A stretch of 64,000 nucleotides of DNA from JAEXOD01 sp963667875 (GCA_963667875.2 CAXXGC010000005.1:1-64000); one strand, 5' to 3'; counted from the first letter of the stretch, positions 1 through 9,146 are shown. The notes: generated by a model from the sequence alone, not told the origin. Numbers and translations are program-made.

Positions 1-1
1 A

Positions 2-928
2 TTGCAACTTTGGCTTGCGGGAATGTCAGGAATTATAGACTGGGGAGACGGTTCCACAAAAACGATTACGGCAACATCCGGAATTCATTCACGAACGTAT
101 GCCTCAGCCGGCAATTACAAAATTAAGTTAATTGGGGATATTTTAACGTTAACTAAGTTTTCTTTGGGATATAATACCGGAAACAGCTTTTTTTGTTGTA
201 CAACATTTAATTTCGCACAAATGATTGGACTTAAACAGTTTAGTGTTCGTTCGCCACGATTTGCGGGAAATATTGATTGTCTCAAAAATTTAGTGCAAAT
301 GGATAATCTTGATTTTGCCTATTCAAGTGTTGTTGGAAATATAGAATGTTTAAGAAACATGACAGTACTTGTTAATTTTGCTTACGGTAACGCCGGCGTT
401 TTTGGGGATATTTCGGTGTTCCAGAATATGCCATTAACTGTAATTGGAAATGATGCTGCAACCTTTACAGGTGACATCATTTCGCTGTCCGGGAAAGATT
501 TATACCAAATAAGATTAACAAATCCTTCAGGGAGCGCAAATCCGGCATATGGAGATATTTCAGTTTTTGCTACTATGTCAAATCTAACAACAGTTTCAAT
601 GTGGCGGACAAAAGTTTATGGTGATTTGGCCTTTTTGCAAAATCTCACCAAGGTAACATTTATCGATTTAAGTTTTACATTAATTAGCAATTTTACGCCG
701 GTAGCTCTGCCGGCATTAGGAGGAGAATTTTATCTTCGATATTGTCCGAATTTATCGTCGCAGAATGTGGATGATTTTATAATCGCGTTAGCCGTAAATG
801 CAAAAAACACAGGTGTTAGAAAACTTCATATGTACGGTTCAACACCTCCGCGAACGACTGCAAGCGATAGTGCGGTTGCCGTACTTGTAGCAAAAGGATG
901 GCAAATAACAACAAACTATACAGGCTAA
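2..928 (+). CDS. Phage tail fibre / receptor-binding-like protein (5' end cut by window edge)
   Basis: The frame is open at the window edge, so the true start lies upstream. The visible N-terminus carries a PKD/BACON-like piece (DWGDG followed by a Tyr/Gly-rich strand). The rest is made of irregular leucine-rich-like repeats of the form GDIxxFxNMxxLTxxxxxxT, with copies near residues 110, 155, 185 and 205. Such beta-solenoid repeats suit a surface-binding protein. It stands ahead of a lysis-like gene and tail genes on the same strand, so a role as tail fibre or adhesin is inferred; no family can be named with certainty. Confidence 0.5.
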   Translation: MQLWLAGMSGIIDWGDGSTKTITATSGIHSRTYASAGNYKIKLIGDILTLTKFSLGYNTGNSFFCCTTFNFAQMIGLKQFSVRSPRFAGNIDCLKNLVQMDNLDFAYSSVVGNIECLRNMTVLVNFAYGNAGVFGDISVFQNMPLTVIGNDAATFTGDIISLSGKDLYQIRLTNPSGSANPAYGDISVFATMSNLTTVSMWRTKVYGDLAFLQNLTKVTFIDLSFTLISNFTPVALPALGGEFYLRYCPNLSSQNVDDFIIALAVNAKNTGVRKLHMYGSTPPRTTASDSAVAVLVAKGWQITTNYTG

Positions 929-932
929 AAAA

Positions 933-1145
933 ATGAAAATATTAAAAAAAGCGTACCGTGTAACTTGGGATATTGAAACATTAGAAATACAATGTAATAC
1001 TGATATTAATTATTCAGGCTCTGAAACCTTAGTACCTGATAGATTCGATTCTTACGAGTCGGATTCTTTGGAAGACGTTAATAACAAAATAGCTGAGCTT
1101 AATTTGATTTTACCAGAGGAGACTATTCAAGATGAACTACTTTAA
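933..1145 (+). CDS. Small phage protein of unknown function
   Basis: This 70-residue acidic protein has no recognisable domain. It starts 4 bases after the fibre-like gene and its end overlaps the next open frame by 14 bases, so it belongs to the prophage late operon. No signal peptide or membrane segment is seen. Confidence 0.5.
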   Translation: MKILKKAYRVTWDIETLEIQCNTDINYSGSETLVPDRFDSYESDSLEDVNNKIAELNLILPEETIQDELL

Positions 1146-1260
1146 GCATTTTACGGCAAACATGGTTGTGGCTTTTCGTTGTTTGATTTTGTTTTTATTC
1201 CATTTTTTTCATGCAGTATTTCCAACGAAATATACAAGTCATGAATTTTATAAATTCGGA
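1132..1260 (+). other. In-frame N-terminal extension upstream of the spanin-like protein
   Basis: The ATG at 1132 overlaps the end of the preceding gene by 14 bases and reads without a stop into the lipoprotein frame at 1261. Its 43 residues include a membrane helix followed by a KYTSHEFYKF-type tail. This resembles short phage membrane proteins related to DUF6356 (from memory, not searched). Either translation starts here and gives a longer product with a buried lipobox, or two products are made from nested starts. Confidence 0.35.
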
Positions 1261-1710
1261 ATGTTCAGAAAGTTATTGATAATTATTTCAATATCCTTTG
1301 CTGCTTGTTCAACTCCGGAGACAATCATCAAAGAACTGCAAGTTGAAATAACAGTTCCGGCAATAAAAGATTCAATATCTTCATCTTTTATCAATATTTC
1401 CCCTGTTCAAATTGATACGCTAAAAGATGTTTTTAAGTTGCTTCCGGATTCTGCAAAGTTTGAAGGGGTTAAAGAAATTAAAACAGCCAAGGGAGATAAA
1501 TTAAAAGTCAAGGTTGCTTATTTCCCTAAACAAAACAGTTTTACGATCGACATCCCAAGTTATATAATTGATAAAACTATTATTGATACTACTCAGGTTG
1601 TAATTAAAGAAAAAACATTTTTTGAGAAAATTAAATATTGGTTTTGTTTAGCGGTGGTTGTTGTTTTTGTAATAATAATAATAAAAATTTGGAGGTTTAA
1701 AATATCATGA
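1261..1710 (+). CDS. Putative unimolecular spanin (lipoprotein with C-terminal membrane anchor)
   Basis: From the ATG at 1261 the product is 149 aa. It has a short Arg/Lys N-terminus, a hydrophobic stretch and a lipobox ending FAAC (Cys16), which predicts an outer-membrane lipoprotein. The last ~25 residues contain a strong transmembrane helix followed by Arg/Lys, which predicts an inner-membrane anchor. An acylated N-terminus plus a C-terminal membrane helix joined by a periplasmic linker is the layout of u-spanins such as T1 gp11, which fuse inner and outer membranes at the end of lysis. The same frame stays open back to an ATG at 1132; that 43-residue extension holds another hydrophobic helix and could be a fused or nested upstream gene. 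The role is inferred from topology. Confidence 0.5.
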   Translation: MFRKLLIIISISFAACSTPETIIKELQVEITVPAIKDSISSSFINISPVQIDTLKDVFKLLPDSAKFEGVKEIKTAKGDKLKVKVAYFPKQNSFTIDIPSYIIDKTIIDTTQVVIKEKTFFEKIKYWFCLAVVVVFVIIIIKIWRFKIS

Positions 1711-1958
1711 TAGAAAGCGGTAAATATTATCAATTAAAACAGCCTGAATATCCGGCAATAACCGGTCAGGGAGAAATGCCTTCAGGACTGACAATTCAAA
1801 AGAACGGTAACGTTTATGTTTTACCGTTTGGTCAAGTTTTCAAAACCACAACACAAGTGGACGTGGCAAATTTAGACAGCGGACTTCAATACCCTTTTAT
1901 TTCGACTAAGGTAGTTGAAGAATTAGAAGAACAATTTCAATTAATTGAAGGAGAATAA
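1707..1958 (+). CDS. Small phage structural-operon protein, unknown
   Basis: This is an 83-residue protein with no signal peptide or membrane helix. Its ATG overlaps the stop of the spanin-like gene (ATGA), indicating translational coupling. It sits directly upstream of the tail-tube-like genes. The function is not recognised; a head-tail or tail accessory role is possible from position only. Confidence 0.5.
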   Translation: MIESGKYYQLKQPEYPAITGQGEMPSGLTIQKNGNVYVLPFGQVFKTTTQVDVANLDSGLQYPFISTKVVEELEEQFQLIEGE

Positions 1959-1963
1959 ATAGC

Positions 1964-2338
1964 ATGGCAAAGAAATATTCCGGCATTAAAAAAGTTGAAT
2001 ACTCACCAACCGGTGCCAACACATTTACAGAAATTGGTGTTCCATTAACAGACGGTTCTATTAAGAATGAAGCTGCAAAAGTTGAAACCTCAAAAGGAAC
2101 TCAATTATATGCAGGCACCAATAAAGAAGGTAATTTTGTTTTTACAACTGATACGGCTTATACCGCACTTGAGACCGCAATGAAAGCCGATACTGAACTT
2201 GATATTCGTCTTACTTATATGGACAATACCACAGAAATTATTGCAGTTGGCGCAAACATTACCGTATCAAAAACAATCAAATCCAAAGTTGGAGAACTTA
2301 ACGGATTTGAATTGGCTTACAAAACATTTTCAGTTTAA
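1964..2338 (+). CDS. Tail-tube-like protein (short paralogue)
   Basis: The 124-residue protein is predicted mostly beta-strand. It shares a pattern with the first ~120 residues of the next gene: a VETxKGTxxYAG segment near the middle and a KVGELNGF segment close to the end. Its position before a frameshifting tail chaperone and the tape measure gene is the usual place of the major tail protein in long-tailed phages. The tail-tube call rests on this synteny. Confidence 0.5.
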   Translation: MAKKYSGIKKVEYSPTGANTFTEIGVPLTDGSIKNEAAKVETSKGTQLYAGTNKEGNFVFTTDTAYTALETAMKADTELDIRLTYMDNTTEIIAVGANITVSKTIKSKVGELNGFELAYKTFSV

Positions 2339-2377
2339 TATGGGTGGGCTTGCCCACTCTAAATTTGCGAGGTTAAA

Positions 2378-3196
2378 ATGAACGTTGGTGGAATTAGAAA
2401 AATTGCTGTTTATGATCCTGTTTTAGGCACAACCGTACAGCTGAATAACATAGGAGTTGAAGGAGATTTTAAGTCTGAACCTATGAGTGTTGAAACGGCA
2501 AAAGGTACAAAAAGTTATGCCGGTGATAACTTTTCGTATAATTTTGTTTCTTATGATGAATCCGGATATGACCAGTTAAAATCGTGGATGGATAACCAGA
2601 CACCTGTTAATTGTGTTGCTTTGGGTATTGATACTCATTTGTTATGGGCTGAAGACACCCTGATAACAGTTGACATGGATTATAAATTTAAGGTTGGCGA
2701 GCTTAACGGCTTTAGTGTAAAACTGGAGAAAAAAGGCGGGGAACTGAATATCTTTTCCGGTGTGAATATTCTTAAAGCCCGATATGGTTTTAAGGATTCA
2801 AATGCCGACGGTATTGCTGACGGATATTCAATAGATGCACAAGATGCCATAAAATCATTTTGGGGTAATTTACAGGTAATTGAAGGTGTAGAAACTCTTA
2901 CTGTTGAAGTTTATACATCTGTTATATTTCCTATCGCGGGGGCAAAATTACGGTTGCATGTTCCTTCCGGAGCTTCGCTTTTATCGTGGCCTACAAAGAT
3001 TATTTGCAAAACTTTTGCCGGAACCGTACTCCTTAGCGTGCAAGTTGATGTTAATGAAAATGCGGATATTACAACTCCGACAGGTACATATCGTATTGTT
3101 ACAGAAATAGTATCAAATACTGAAATTGGGCACACGGGGGATTTAATTGATTTTACACAGCCATATCTCGGCATTCAAGAATATACAGGAGCTTAA
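2378..3196 (+). CDS. Tail-tube-like protein with extra C-terminal domain (long paralogue)
   Basis: This is a 272-residue protein. Residues 1-~120 repeat the fold and motifs of the preceding gene (VETAKGT..YAG, KVGELNGF). Residues ~135-272 form an added domain that begins with a DSNADGIADG calcium-binding-like loop, common at the start of carbohydrate-binding or Ig-like domains on virion surfaces. An AGG is positioned ahead of the ATG. It is probably a decorated major tail protein or a second tube subunit. Confidence 0.5.
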   Translation: MNVGGIRKIAVYDPVLGTTVQLNNIGVEGDFKSEPMSVETAKGTKSYAGDNFSYNFVSYDESGYDQLKSWMDNQTPVNCVALGIDTHLLWAEDTLITVDMDYKFKVGELNGFSVKLEKKGGELNIFSGVNILKARYGFKDSNADGIADGYSIDAQDAIKSFWGNLQVIEGVETLTVEVYTSVIFPIAGAKLRLHVPSGASLLSWPTKIICKTFAGTVLLSVQVDVNENADITTPTGTYRIVTEIVSNTEIGHTGDLIDFTQPYLGIQEYTGA

Positions 3197-3198
3197 TT

Positions 3199-3537
3199 AT
3201 GCCATTAGTTGATTATCATGCTTTAGGGAGTAATTCCCTTGAAAACGAAACGTTCCACCTTAAAGAAACAATGCTCGGAACGTATAAGGAAATTAAAATG
3301 CTTGCACTTAAAAGCAGTTCAACTCCAACAGAACAAAAACTCCGGATAATTCAGGAATTCAAACTTTCGGAAGAGGATATTTCCGAAGAGTTGGGTGTTG
3401 AAGAATATTACAAAGAATTGTTTTTAGCATTGTTTTTGGAAGCGGGCAAGTTTAGAAGCGTATCACCTGATTACCTTAACATAGGGGTGATTAATAAGGC
3501 TTTGCAGGATTTTTTTACAAGGCTGAAAGGCAATTAG
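3199..3537 (+). CDS. Tail assembly chaperone, short (zero-frame) product
   Basis: This 112-residue helical, acidic protein stands between the tail-tube gene and the tape measure gene, the position of lambda G-type chaperones that coat the tape measure during tail assembly. Near its 3' end (3510-3516) seven T's sit in frame as T TTT TTT, and the -1 frame remains open to 3788. The zero-frame product ends LKGN at the TAG at 3535-3537. The chaperone call comes from synteny together with the frameshift architecture. Confidence 0.6.
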   Translation: MPLVDYHALGSNSLENETFHLKETMLGTYKEIKMLALKSSSTPTEQKLRIIQEFKLSEEDISEELGVEEYYKELFLALFLEAGKFRSVSPDYLNIGVINKALQDFFTRLKGN

Positions 3538-3788
3538 ATTATGTCTTTCAGCGACTTGAGTATTTAGATTCTTTACCCCGTCCGCCCGAACCCAAACAAG
3601 ACTCCGAGTTTGCCCAGTATGAACGGGCACTCGGAGACTTTAAAAAACGCTGCTACAATACACTTTACATAATGGATTATTATCTTTTGCGGGCTTCCAA
3701 AACAGCTGAAGAATATTATTTTTTAAGTAATAATGTTAAAATTAAGGATCTCGCAAAATTCATTCTAAAATCTTATACAATGGAATAA
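3199..3788 (+). CDS. Tail assembly chaperone, -1 frameshift extended product (G-T type)
   Basis: A -1 slip on the T7 run at 3510-3516 continues translation as Tyr-Lys-Ala-Glu-Arg-Gln-Leu-Asp and then without a stop to TAA at 3786-3788, giving about 196 residues. The extra ~85 residues contain a Pro-rich linker (PRPPEPK) and a helical tail. This stretch has no start codon of its own near the overlap and would otherwise be non-coding between two close-packed genes. Programmed -1 frameshifting in this gene is known in lambda and many other tailed phages; that it happens here is inferred. Confidence 0.6.
3510..3516 (+). promoter_or_regulatory. Candidate -1 ribosomal frameshift site (T TTT TTT)
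   Basis: Seven T's follow the GA of a GAT codon, so both tRNAs can re-pair after a one-base backward slip. The site lies 21 bases before the zero-frame stop, and the -1 frame is open for 91 further codons. Confidence 0.6.
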
Positions 3789-3792
3789 ACAA

Positions 3793-4227
3793 ATGAGAAG
3801 CGGAATTAAATATGTAATTATTGATGTTGAAAACCAATCACGCTGGGTGCTTAGGCATATATCACAAGAAAGTACTTGGAAAGGTGACCCGCTTATATAT
3901 GACGAGGCTAACAGCAATAATATAAAATATGGCGATTCGAGTAACTTAAAAATTGTGAGTTTTGACATGCCTTATTTTGATGAGCTTCAAAAATTTATGA
4001 GGGTTGGACTTAAGGCAAAAGTGACTGTTGTGGGATTCAAAAAATCCCTTATTTGGAGTGATTATATGAAATATATAATCGCTAAAAAAATCAAAAATAA
4101 AACCGGTACAAGAAATACAATGACCTTAACTTTCCAAATGAAAGAAGGCACCCATAATATTACAATTGGAAACACGGAAATATTACTCCCTAACATTGAC
4201 CAAGAGGTTGGATATGCAGGAAATTGA
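3793..4227 (+). CDS. Phage tail protein, unknown
   Basis: The 144-residue protein lies between the chaperone frameshift product and the tape measure gene and overlaps the latter's start by 14 bases. It is rich in beta-strand and basic residues, with no signal or membrane segments. In many siphovirus-like clusters a tail or minor tail protein occupies this place. The family is not recognised. Confidence 0.45.
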   Translation: MRSGIKYVIIDVENQSRWVLRHISQESTWKGDPLIYDEANSNNIKYGDSSNLKIVSFDMPYFDELQKFMRVGLKAKVTVVGFKKSLIWSDYMKYIIAKKIKNKTGTRNTMTLTFQMKEGTHNITIGNTEILLPNIDQEVGYAGN

Positions 4228-7207
4228 AATTCTCTTAAAGCTAAACGATCAACAATTTAGAGCAGGCTTAAAAGTAGACGATAAAGACCTCGTTGAAATA
4301 ATGGCAAACGCTAAAAATATCAAATTGGGATATGATAACAGCCTTGCCAAAATGAAGCTTTCCGAAGTCAGAGCGGAACAGGCACGCCTAAAGGCTGAAT
4401 TACAAGAAAAAATTAAAATGGATGTGAACCTTGAATCCATTAATGAAACAAAAAATAAACTTTTAGCTATTGAAGATTCGCTTGATGGTGTTGTTAAAAA
4501 AGAAAGAGAAGCAGGTTCCGCATCCGGTTCTTGGGGGCTTTCAATTACCGGCATTAATCAGGGTTTGGAGCTCGCAAGAAAAGCTTGGGAAATGTTAAGC
4601 GTGCCCATTCAAAAAGCTGGGCAGTTCGAACAATACGAAGTCTCAATGAAAGTAATGTTGGGAAGCACGGAAGCCGCACAAAAAAGGCTTGCCGAGCTTG
4701 TGGATTTTGCAAAAAATACTCCTTTTGAATTACCGCAAGTAGTGGAAGCAGCTAATCAATTACAAGCAATTGGAAAGTACAGCGAAGAGACTTTAACCGA
4801 TTTAGGCGACCTTGCAAGTGCTTCCGGTAAACCGATGGAACAGGCACTTTCAGCCTTTGCCAAAATGGCAACTGGACAGAAGGGTGTTGCTGTTGATATG
4901 TTCAGAGATTTATTAATTTCAGTTGACGACTGGACGGAAGCAACCGGAAAAGGAGTTAAGGCAACCGGCGAATTAGAAGCCTCAGCACAGGAAATGTTGG
5001 AAGCTCTTCCCAAGATTATTAAGGAAAAGAATTTTGCCGGAATGATGGAAGAGCAATCCAAGACGTTTAACGGTGCTGTTAGTAATATGTCGGACGGATT
5101 TGGGCAATTATTAACGGTTGTCGGCGACAAAATGTTGCCATTTGCAAAGAGTGTTGCAGGCGCAATGAATGAAATTGTATCAGCAGTTATGCCGGTTGAA
5201 TCAAGTTTTGATAAAGCCTCAATTACAGGAGACAAACTTCTATCAAGATTTGAAGAGTTAAGCTTTACCGTTAAAAGATTAGGGAGTATGACTCAAATAT
5301 CAGCTGACCAACAATCGATTTATAATGAAGCAATTAATGACCTTGAAAAAGAATATCCGAAGTATTTAGAAAAGATGGATTTGCATAAAATGAAGCAGAG
5401 TGAAATTAATGTGGCTCTTGACAATGCAAAAATCGCCTTAGATAAATATATCGAAAATTTAATTACCGCTGCACTAATTGAAGATAATGAAGCGATTGTA
5501 AAAGATTTAGGAAGGAAAAAGAGAAAAGCCGAAAAATTAAAAACGCAAACAGAATTTCAATATAATCAAAGTAATGAGGCTGGTACATTAGAGCGTGAAG
5601 CAAAAAACGAAAAACAAACTGTCGTGCTGAGTGGCAATAGATTACCGACCTCAACCGAACACGAAATTTTGAGCAGTCAAAGAATATCCGCTGATAAACA
5701 ACTTAGCGAATTAAATACTCAAATTAAAGAAGCTGAAAAAGAAATAGCTGATTTGCGTTCTCAGTTGGTAAATACTACTGCTCCACAAAATACCACAAAA
5801 AATGATGATGGGAAAGGCGGTAAAAATGGTTCAGGTGGCTCCGGTGGCACCGGTAATGGCTCCAAAAAAGATTACTTAAAAGAAACTCAAAAAGATATTG
5901 AAGAAGCCAGCCGGCAGGAAATTTTAACTGAACAGGCGAAAAACCAAACAATATACGATTTAAGTTTGCAACAACAAGAAAAACAAAAGGCTTTGTTGCA
6001 GGCTGCAATGAACCTGAATAAGGATTCAAGTAGTGAAAAACTGATAAATGAACGTGATACAGCCCAGCAGGAATATGATATAACAACAAAACTGTTGGAA
6101 GCTAAAATACAAGAGCATGAAAAATTCCTTGAAAGGAAAGCCGGTATTACAGCCCGCCTTCAGGAAGATAATGACCGTGAAAGTTTTCAAATTCAGTTAA
6201 AGAACCAAACAATTGAACAACTTGACAGCGATTTATTAAAGGCAAAAATTGATAAAACTGTAATTGAAGAGGGGCTAAAAAACGCAAGTGATGCAGCCGA
6301 ATTAGATTCGCTCGAAAAACAGCGAGCTAATACAGCCGAGAAAATTGCTTTAATTCAAAGCGAACTTGACAAAAAAAGAGAATCGGCTTTAGAGATTGAT
6401 ACTTTGGTTGCTCAACACGTGGAAATGCAACTGCAACAGTCTTCAGATAATCAATTATTTTCAACTTCTTATAATGAGCTTACCGATTCAATGTTGGCTA
6501 AAAACAAGGAGTTTTACGCAACAGTTGACTTATACCGGAAAACGGAATCTAAAGAAGAAAAATCTAAATTACTTGACCAAGCTAAAAATACTGAAGGCGA
6601 AATTAAAGCTCTTAATGCGGAGAAAAGTGCACGACATGCAGTTACAGTTTCAACAATTGATAATTATGCAAAACAATTTGATGCAAGCCGGTCTTTTGCT
6701 GACCAAGCAAAACAGGCTGTGCGAGAAAACATTAAAGCAGAAATTTCAAAAGCAATAGCTAATCAAATTGCTTGGGTAATTGATGTAATTCCCTTCCCAT
6801 TAAATATTATAGCTGCACCGTTAGCAGGGCTTGCAATTGGGCAAATGATGGAAGTAATGATTCCAAAATTTGAATCCGGCGGTTATCCAACAGGGCAAAA
6901 TTCACTTGTACAAGTCAATGAAAGCGGGCAAGAGTTTATTCTAAATGCAACCGCTACAAAAAAGTATTCCGGTATAATTGAAGATATGAATGCCGGCACT
7001 TATGAACCCAATTATATAACTCGTTCTGGCGGTTCAGAAAGAACCGTTTATGTTGGCAATAACAGTAATTTAGGCTTTGAATTACTTGCTGAGAAGATAA
7101 TGGATCAAACAGACCGGTTGGAAAAAGTGGAGCGGTATGTAAGAGTTTCAGATGTTAGCGAGCAGTTAAATAATTATAAATTCCAACAATCAAAAGCGGG
7201 GTTTTAA
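4214..7207 (+). CDS. Tail tape measure protein
   Basis: I start this at the ATG at 4214 (997 aa); the frame is open further upstream, but that would put more of it inside the previous gene. Residues ~1-120 are coiled coil, ~140-330 match a tape-measure N-terminal domain (QFEQYEVSMKVMLGSTEAAQKRL, then FAKNTPFELPQVVEAANQL, shown here in parts), and ~545-570 is a Gly/Ser linker. Residues ~570-860 are long Lys/Glu/Gln coiled coil, and a hydrophobic segment near 875-905 could insert in the host membrane. Its length sets tail length, so a long tail is implied. It is the largest gene of the cluster. Confidence 0.85.
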   Translation: MQEIEILLKLNDQQFRAGLKVDDKDLVEIMANAKNIKLGYDNSLAKMKLSEVRAEQARLKAELQEKIKMDVNLESINETKNKLLAIEDSLDGVVKKEREAGSASGSWGLSITGINQGLELARKAWEMLSVPIQKAGQFEQYEVSMKVMLGSTEAAQKRLAELVDFAKNTPFELPQVVEAANQLQAIGKYSEETLTDLGDLASASGKPMEQALSAFAKMATGQKGVAVDMFRDLLISVDDWTEATGKGVKATGELEASAQEMLEALPKIIKEKNFAGMMEEQSKTFNGAVSNMSDGFGQLLTVVGDKMLPFAKSVAGAMNEIVSAVMPVESSFDKASITGDKLLSRFEELSFTVKRLGSMTQISADQQSIYNEAINDLEKEYPKYLEKMDLHKMKQSEINVALDNAKIALDKYIENLITAALIEDNEAIVKDLGRKKRKAEKLKTQTEFQYNQSNEAGTLEREAKNEKQTVVLSGNRLPTSTEHEILSSQRISADKQLSELNTQIKEAEKEIADLRSQLVNTTAPQNTTKNDDGKGGKNGSGGSGGTGNGSKKDYLKETQKDIEEASRQEILTEQAKNQTIYDLSLQQQEKQKALLQAAMNLNKDSSSEKLINERDTAQQEYDITTKLLEAKIQEHEKFLERKAGITARLQEDNDRESFQIQLKNQTIEQLDSDLLKAKIDKTVIEEGLKNASDAAELDSLEKQRANTAEKIALIQSELDKKRESALEIDTLVAQHVEMQLQQSSDNQLFSTSYNELTDSMLAKNKEFYATVDLYRKTESKEEKSKLLDQAKNTEGEIKALNAEKSARHAVTVSTIDNYAKQFDASRSFADQAKQAVRENIKAEISKAIANQIAWVIDVIPFPLNIIAAPLAGLAIGQMMEVMIPKFESGGYPTGQNSLVQVNESGQEFILNATATKKYSGIIEDMNAGTYEPNYITRSGGSERTVYVGNNSNLGFELLAEKIMDQTDRLEKVERYVRVSDVSEQLNNYKFQQSKAGF

Positions 7208-9060
7208 TGTCTTATAGATTAATTGCAGAATCAAAAATCTATTCAAATCTTCAGGATAATTATCAGGTTAAAATATATGAAGATTTACAAATTCTTGATG
7301 ACCCTATGTCTTTCCGGATTATTGGAGATATTAAATTAAGGAGGGGTAATTCATCACCAAAAAATGAAGTTGAATATTTTGCACCTACGCAAGTTGAGTT
7401 CTCAATATTGGACGAGGGTTTATGGTTAACTAACAAAATGCAAGGCAAACCGGAGCGTAATTTTCAGGCTGTTTTGTTAAAAAATTCTTCAGTATTTTTT
7501 AAGGGGAATTTACTCAATTTGTACAATAAACGTATCTTTACAAGTGAAGACGGCAAAGTAAATTTGAAGATTTATGACGGTGTTACACGGCTTAAAGACT
7601 ATTCAGATATTTCATTACTTCCTGATGGTATTACAAATATTGGGAACATTATTAAAAGTATATTGAACCAGTTAGAACTCGGACTTAATATTAAAATGTA
7701 TATGAATATGTGCCCTACACCGCATACTTCAGGAGTAGCTCCGGCAGCTGCAATAGGGGCAAAAATAACTGATTTTGTGAATCAGGACAGCAATATTAAT
7801 TATTATACTTTGCTTGAAAAAATACTAAAACAATTCAGTCTCACCTTATTTCAGGAGGGTGGTTTATGGATTTGCCGGCAAGATATTTCTCTTAATAGTA
7901 CAGGTACAATTGTAAGCAGTATTAATAGTTCTTCCGGCGCAATAACTGAAACAACTGAAACGGCTTTGCAAACATTTTCTGTTGATAATTTACAATTCGC
8001 ACCTCAAGCTTTCACACTTGATTCTGTTTCTAAAATAATATTAAAAGTTGAATCAAGAAGTCCGAAGACTGACACAGGCGATATTGGTTGGAAAAACGAC
8101 CACTTTAGAGAAGGTTCAAGAGGTTGGACGGTGGAACCTAACACAACCGTTCAATTCAATAATGAATCTCTCCGGATATTTAACAGCCTTACTTCAGGAA
8201 GAGTTTATCAAACCACCACATATCAATTCTCGCCGGCAGAAATACCGGTAATAAAGTTCTTATGTCTAAGTTGTAGATATATGCAAAACATTCAGGACGA
8301 GGGTTCATATCCGTTTGTTTCCGTAAGATTCGTTAATGATGACACTTCAGAGTTTTGGCTTAATCCGGACGGAAGTTGGACGGAAACAATTAATCCGATT
8401 TACTTTGTTGCTATTCAAGAACGAAACTTCATAAAAAAGGTAAATACAAATGAGTATATCAATGGCTACGCAAATGTTATTTTAGAGCAGGAAATAGAAG
8501 CTCCTGTTACGCTTGCAATGGGTTATGGATATATAACTGTGTTCCTTCATGGAGGCGGTATACCGGTCTATAATCACCCCTACGAGCTTACAGCCCAGCA
8601 TAATTTATGCTCGGTCAGGTTAAAAAGTTCAGATGACGATATAACAAAAACATCAGATAGTCTTGATGTTACGTCTTCAATTTCTGATGCCAATGAACTA
8701 ATTGTTACAATCCCAATGCACGACGAAGACCCATTTATCACTCCTTCTTTGTACAATTTATATGATTCTAAAAAGACACGATATTGGAGTCCGGATAATA
8801 CTTCATTGCTTGAGTATTTATCAGCCGAGTTGTTACGGTACAAATCACACAATATAGAAGCTCTTGATATAAAGCTCTTGCCTTCAGTATCATTTAACTT
8901 CTTAAGTCTTAAACAAGGCAATTTAACCGGTTCAGAAATGAGTTATGTGCCTGTTTACGAGGAGAGCAACTTAATTGCGGATAATAGAAGATTTGTGTTA
9001 GTTGAGATGACAAAAAAGGCATTGACAATCAAGACGACAAAAGAGTATATTGTAAGCTAA
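7207..9060 (+). CDS. Distal tail / tail-tip protein
   Basis: This 617-residue, mainly beta protein has its ATG overlapping the tape measure stop by one base. Genes directly after the tape measure normally encode the distal tail and tip (baseplate hub) proteins that connect to fibres, so that role is inferred. There is no signal peptide or coiled coil. It is the last intact gene before the prophage end, which is unusual because fibre-like and lysis-like genes lie upstream in this cluster. Confidence 0.55.
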   Translation: MSYRLIAESKIYSNLQDNYQVKIYEDLQILDDPMSFRIIGDIKLRRGNSSPKNEVEYFAPTQVEFSILDEGLWLTNKMQGKPERNFQAVLLKNSSVFFKGNLLNLYNKRIFTSEDGKVNLKIYDGVTRLKDYSDISLLPDGITNIGNIIKSILNQLELGLNIKMYMNMCPTPHTSGVAPAAAIGAKITDFVNQDSNINYYTLLEKILKQFSLTLFQEGGLWICRQDISLNSTGTIVSSINSSSGAITETTETALQTFSVDNLQFAPQAFTLDSVSKIILKVESRSPKTDTGDIGWKNDHFREGSRGWTVEPNTTVQFNNESLRIFNSLTSGRVYQTTTYQFSPAEIPVIKFLCLSCRYMQNIQDEGSYPFVSVRFVNDDTSEFWLNPDGSWTETINPIYFVAIQERNFIKKVNTNEYINGYANVILEQEIEAPVTLAMGYGYITVFLHGGGIPVYNHPYELTAQHNLCSVRLKSSDDDITKTSDSLDVTSSISDANELIVTIPMHDEDPFITPSLYNLYDSKKTRYWSPDNTSLLEYLSAELLRYKSHNIEALDIKLLPSVSFNFLSLKQGNLTGSEMSYVPVYEESNLIADNRRFVLVEMTKKALTIKTTKEYIVS

Positions 9061-9146
9061 AAATCGGCAAAAAAAGCGGTAACCTTTCCCCTTTGGAAAA
9101 ACGGCAGTTGTCGCAATTCCAAGCCTTAGTTTACGCACGCCGGTTG
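9061..9146. other. Probable right end of the left-edge prophage
   Basis: This is the stretch between the last tail gene stop and the point where the Rpn-like reading frame begins. The host reading frame is intact from about 9147 rightwards, so the phage-host junction must be at or just left of 9,146. No clear direct repeat or tRNA-like attachment site is visible, and the opposite end is outside the window. Confidence 0.45.

Noticed and set aside
2199..2381. Separate 60-residue gene overlapping the tail-tube genes
   Set aside because: It overlaps the end of a well-supported gene in another frame and its product has no family-like pattern.
3541..3600. Independent start for the frame after the tail chaperone
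   Set aside because: The ATG at 3541 is in the zero frame and soon meets a stop; the open -1 frame has no start near the overlap.
6396..6758. Open frames inside the tape measure, kinase and his genes on other frames
   Set aside because: They lie wholly within well-supported genes and show no domain or ribosome site.
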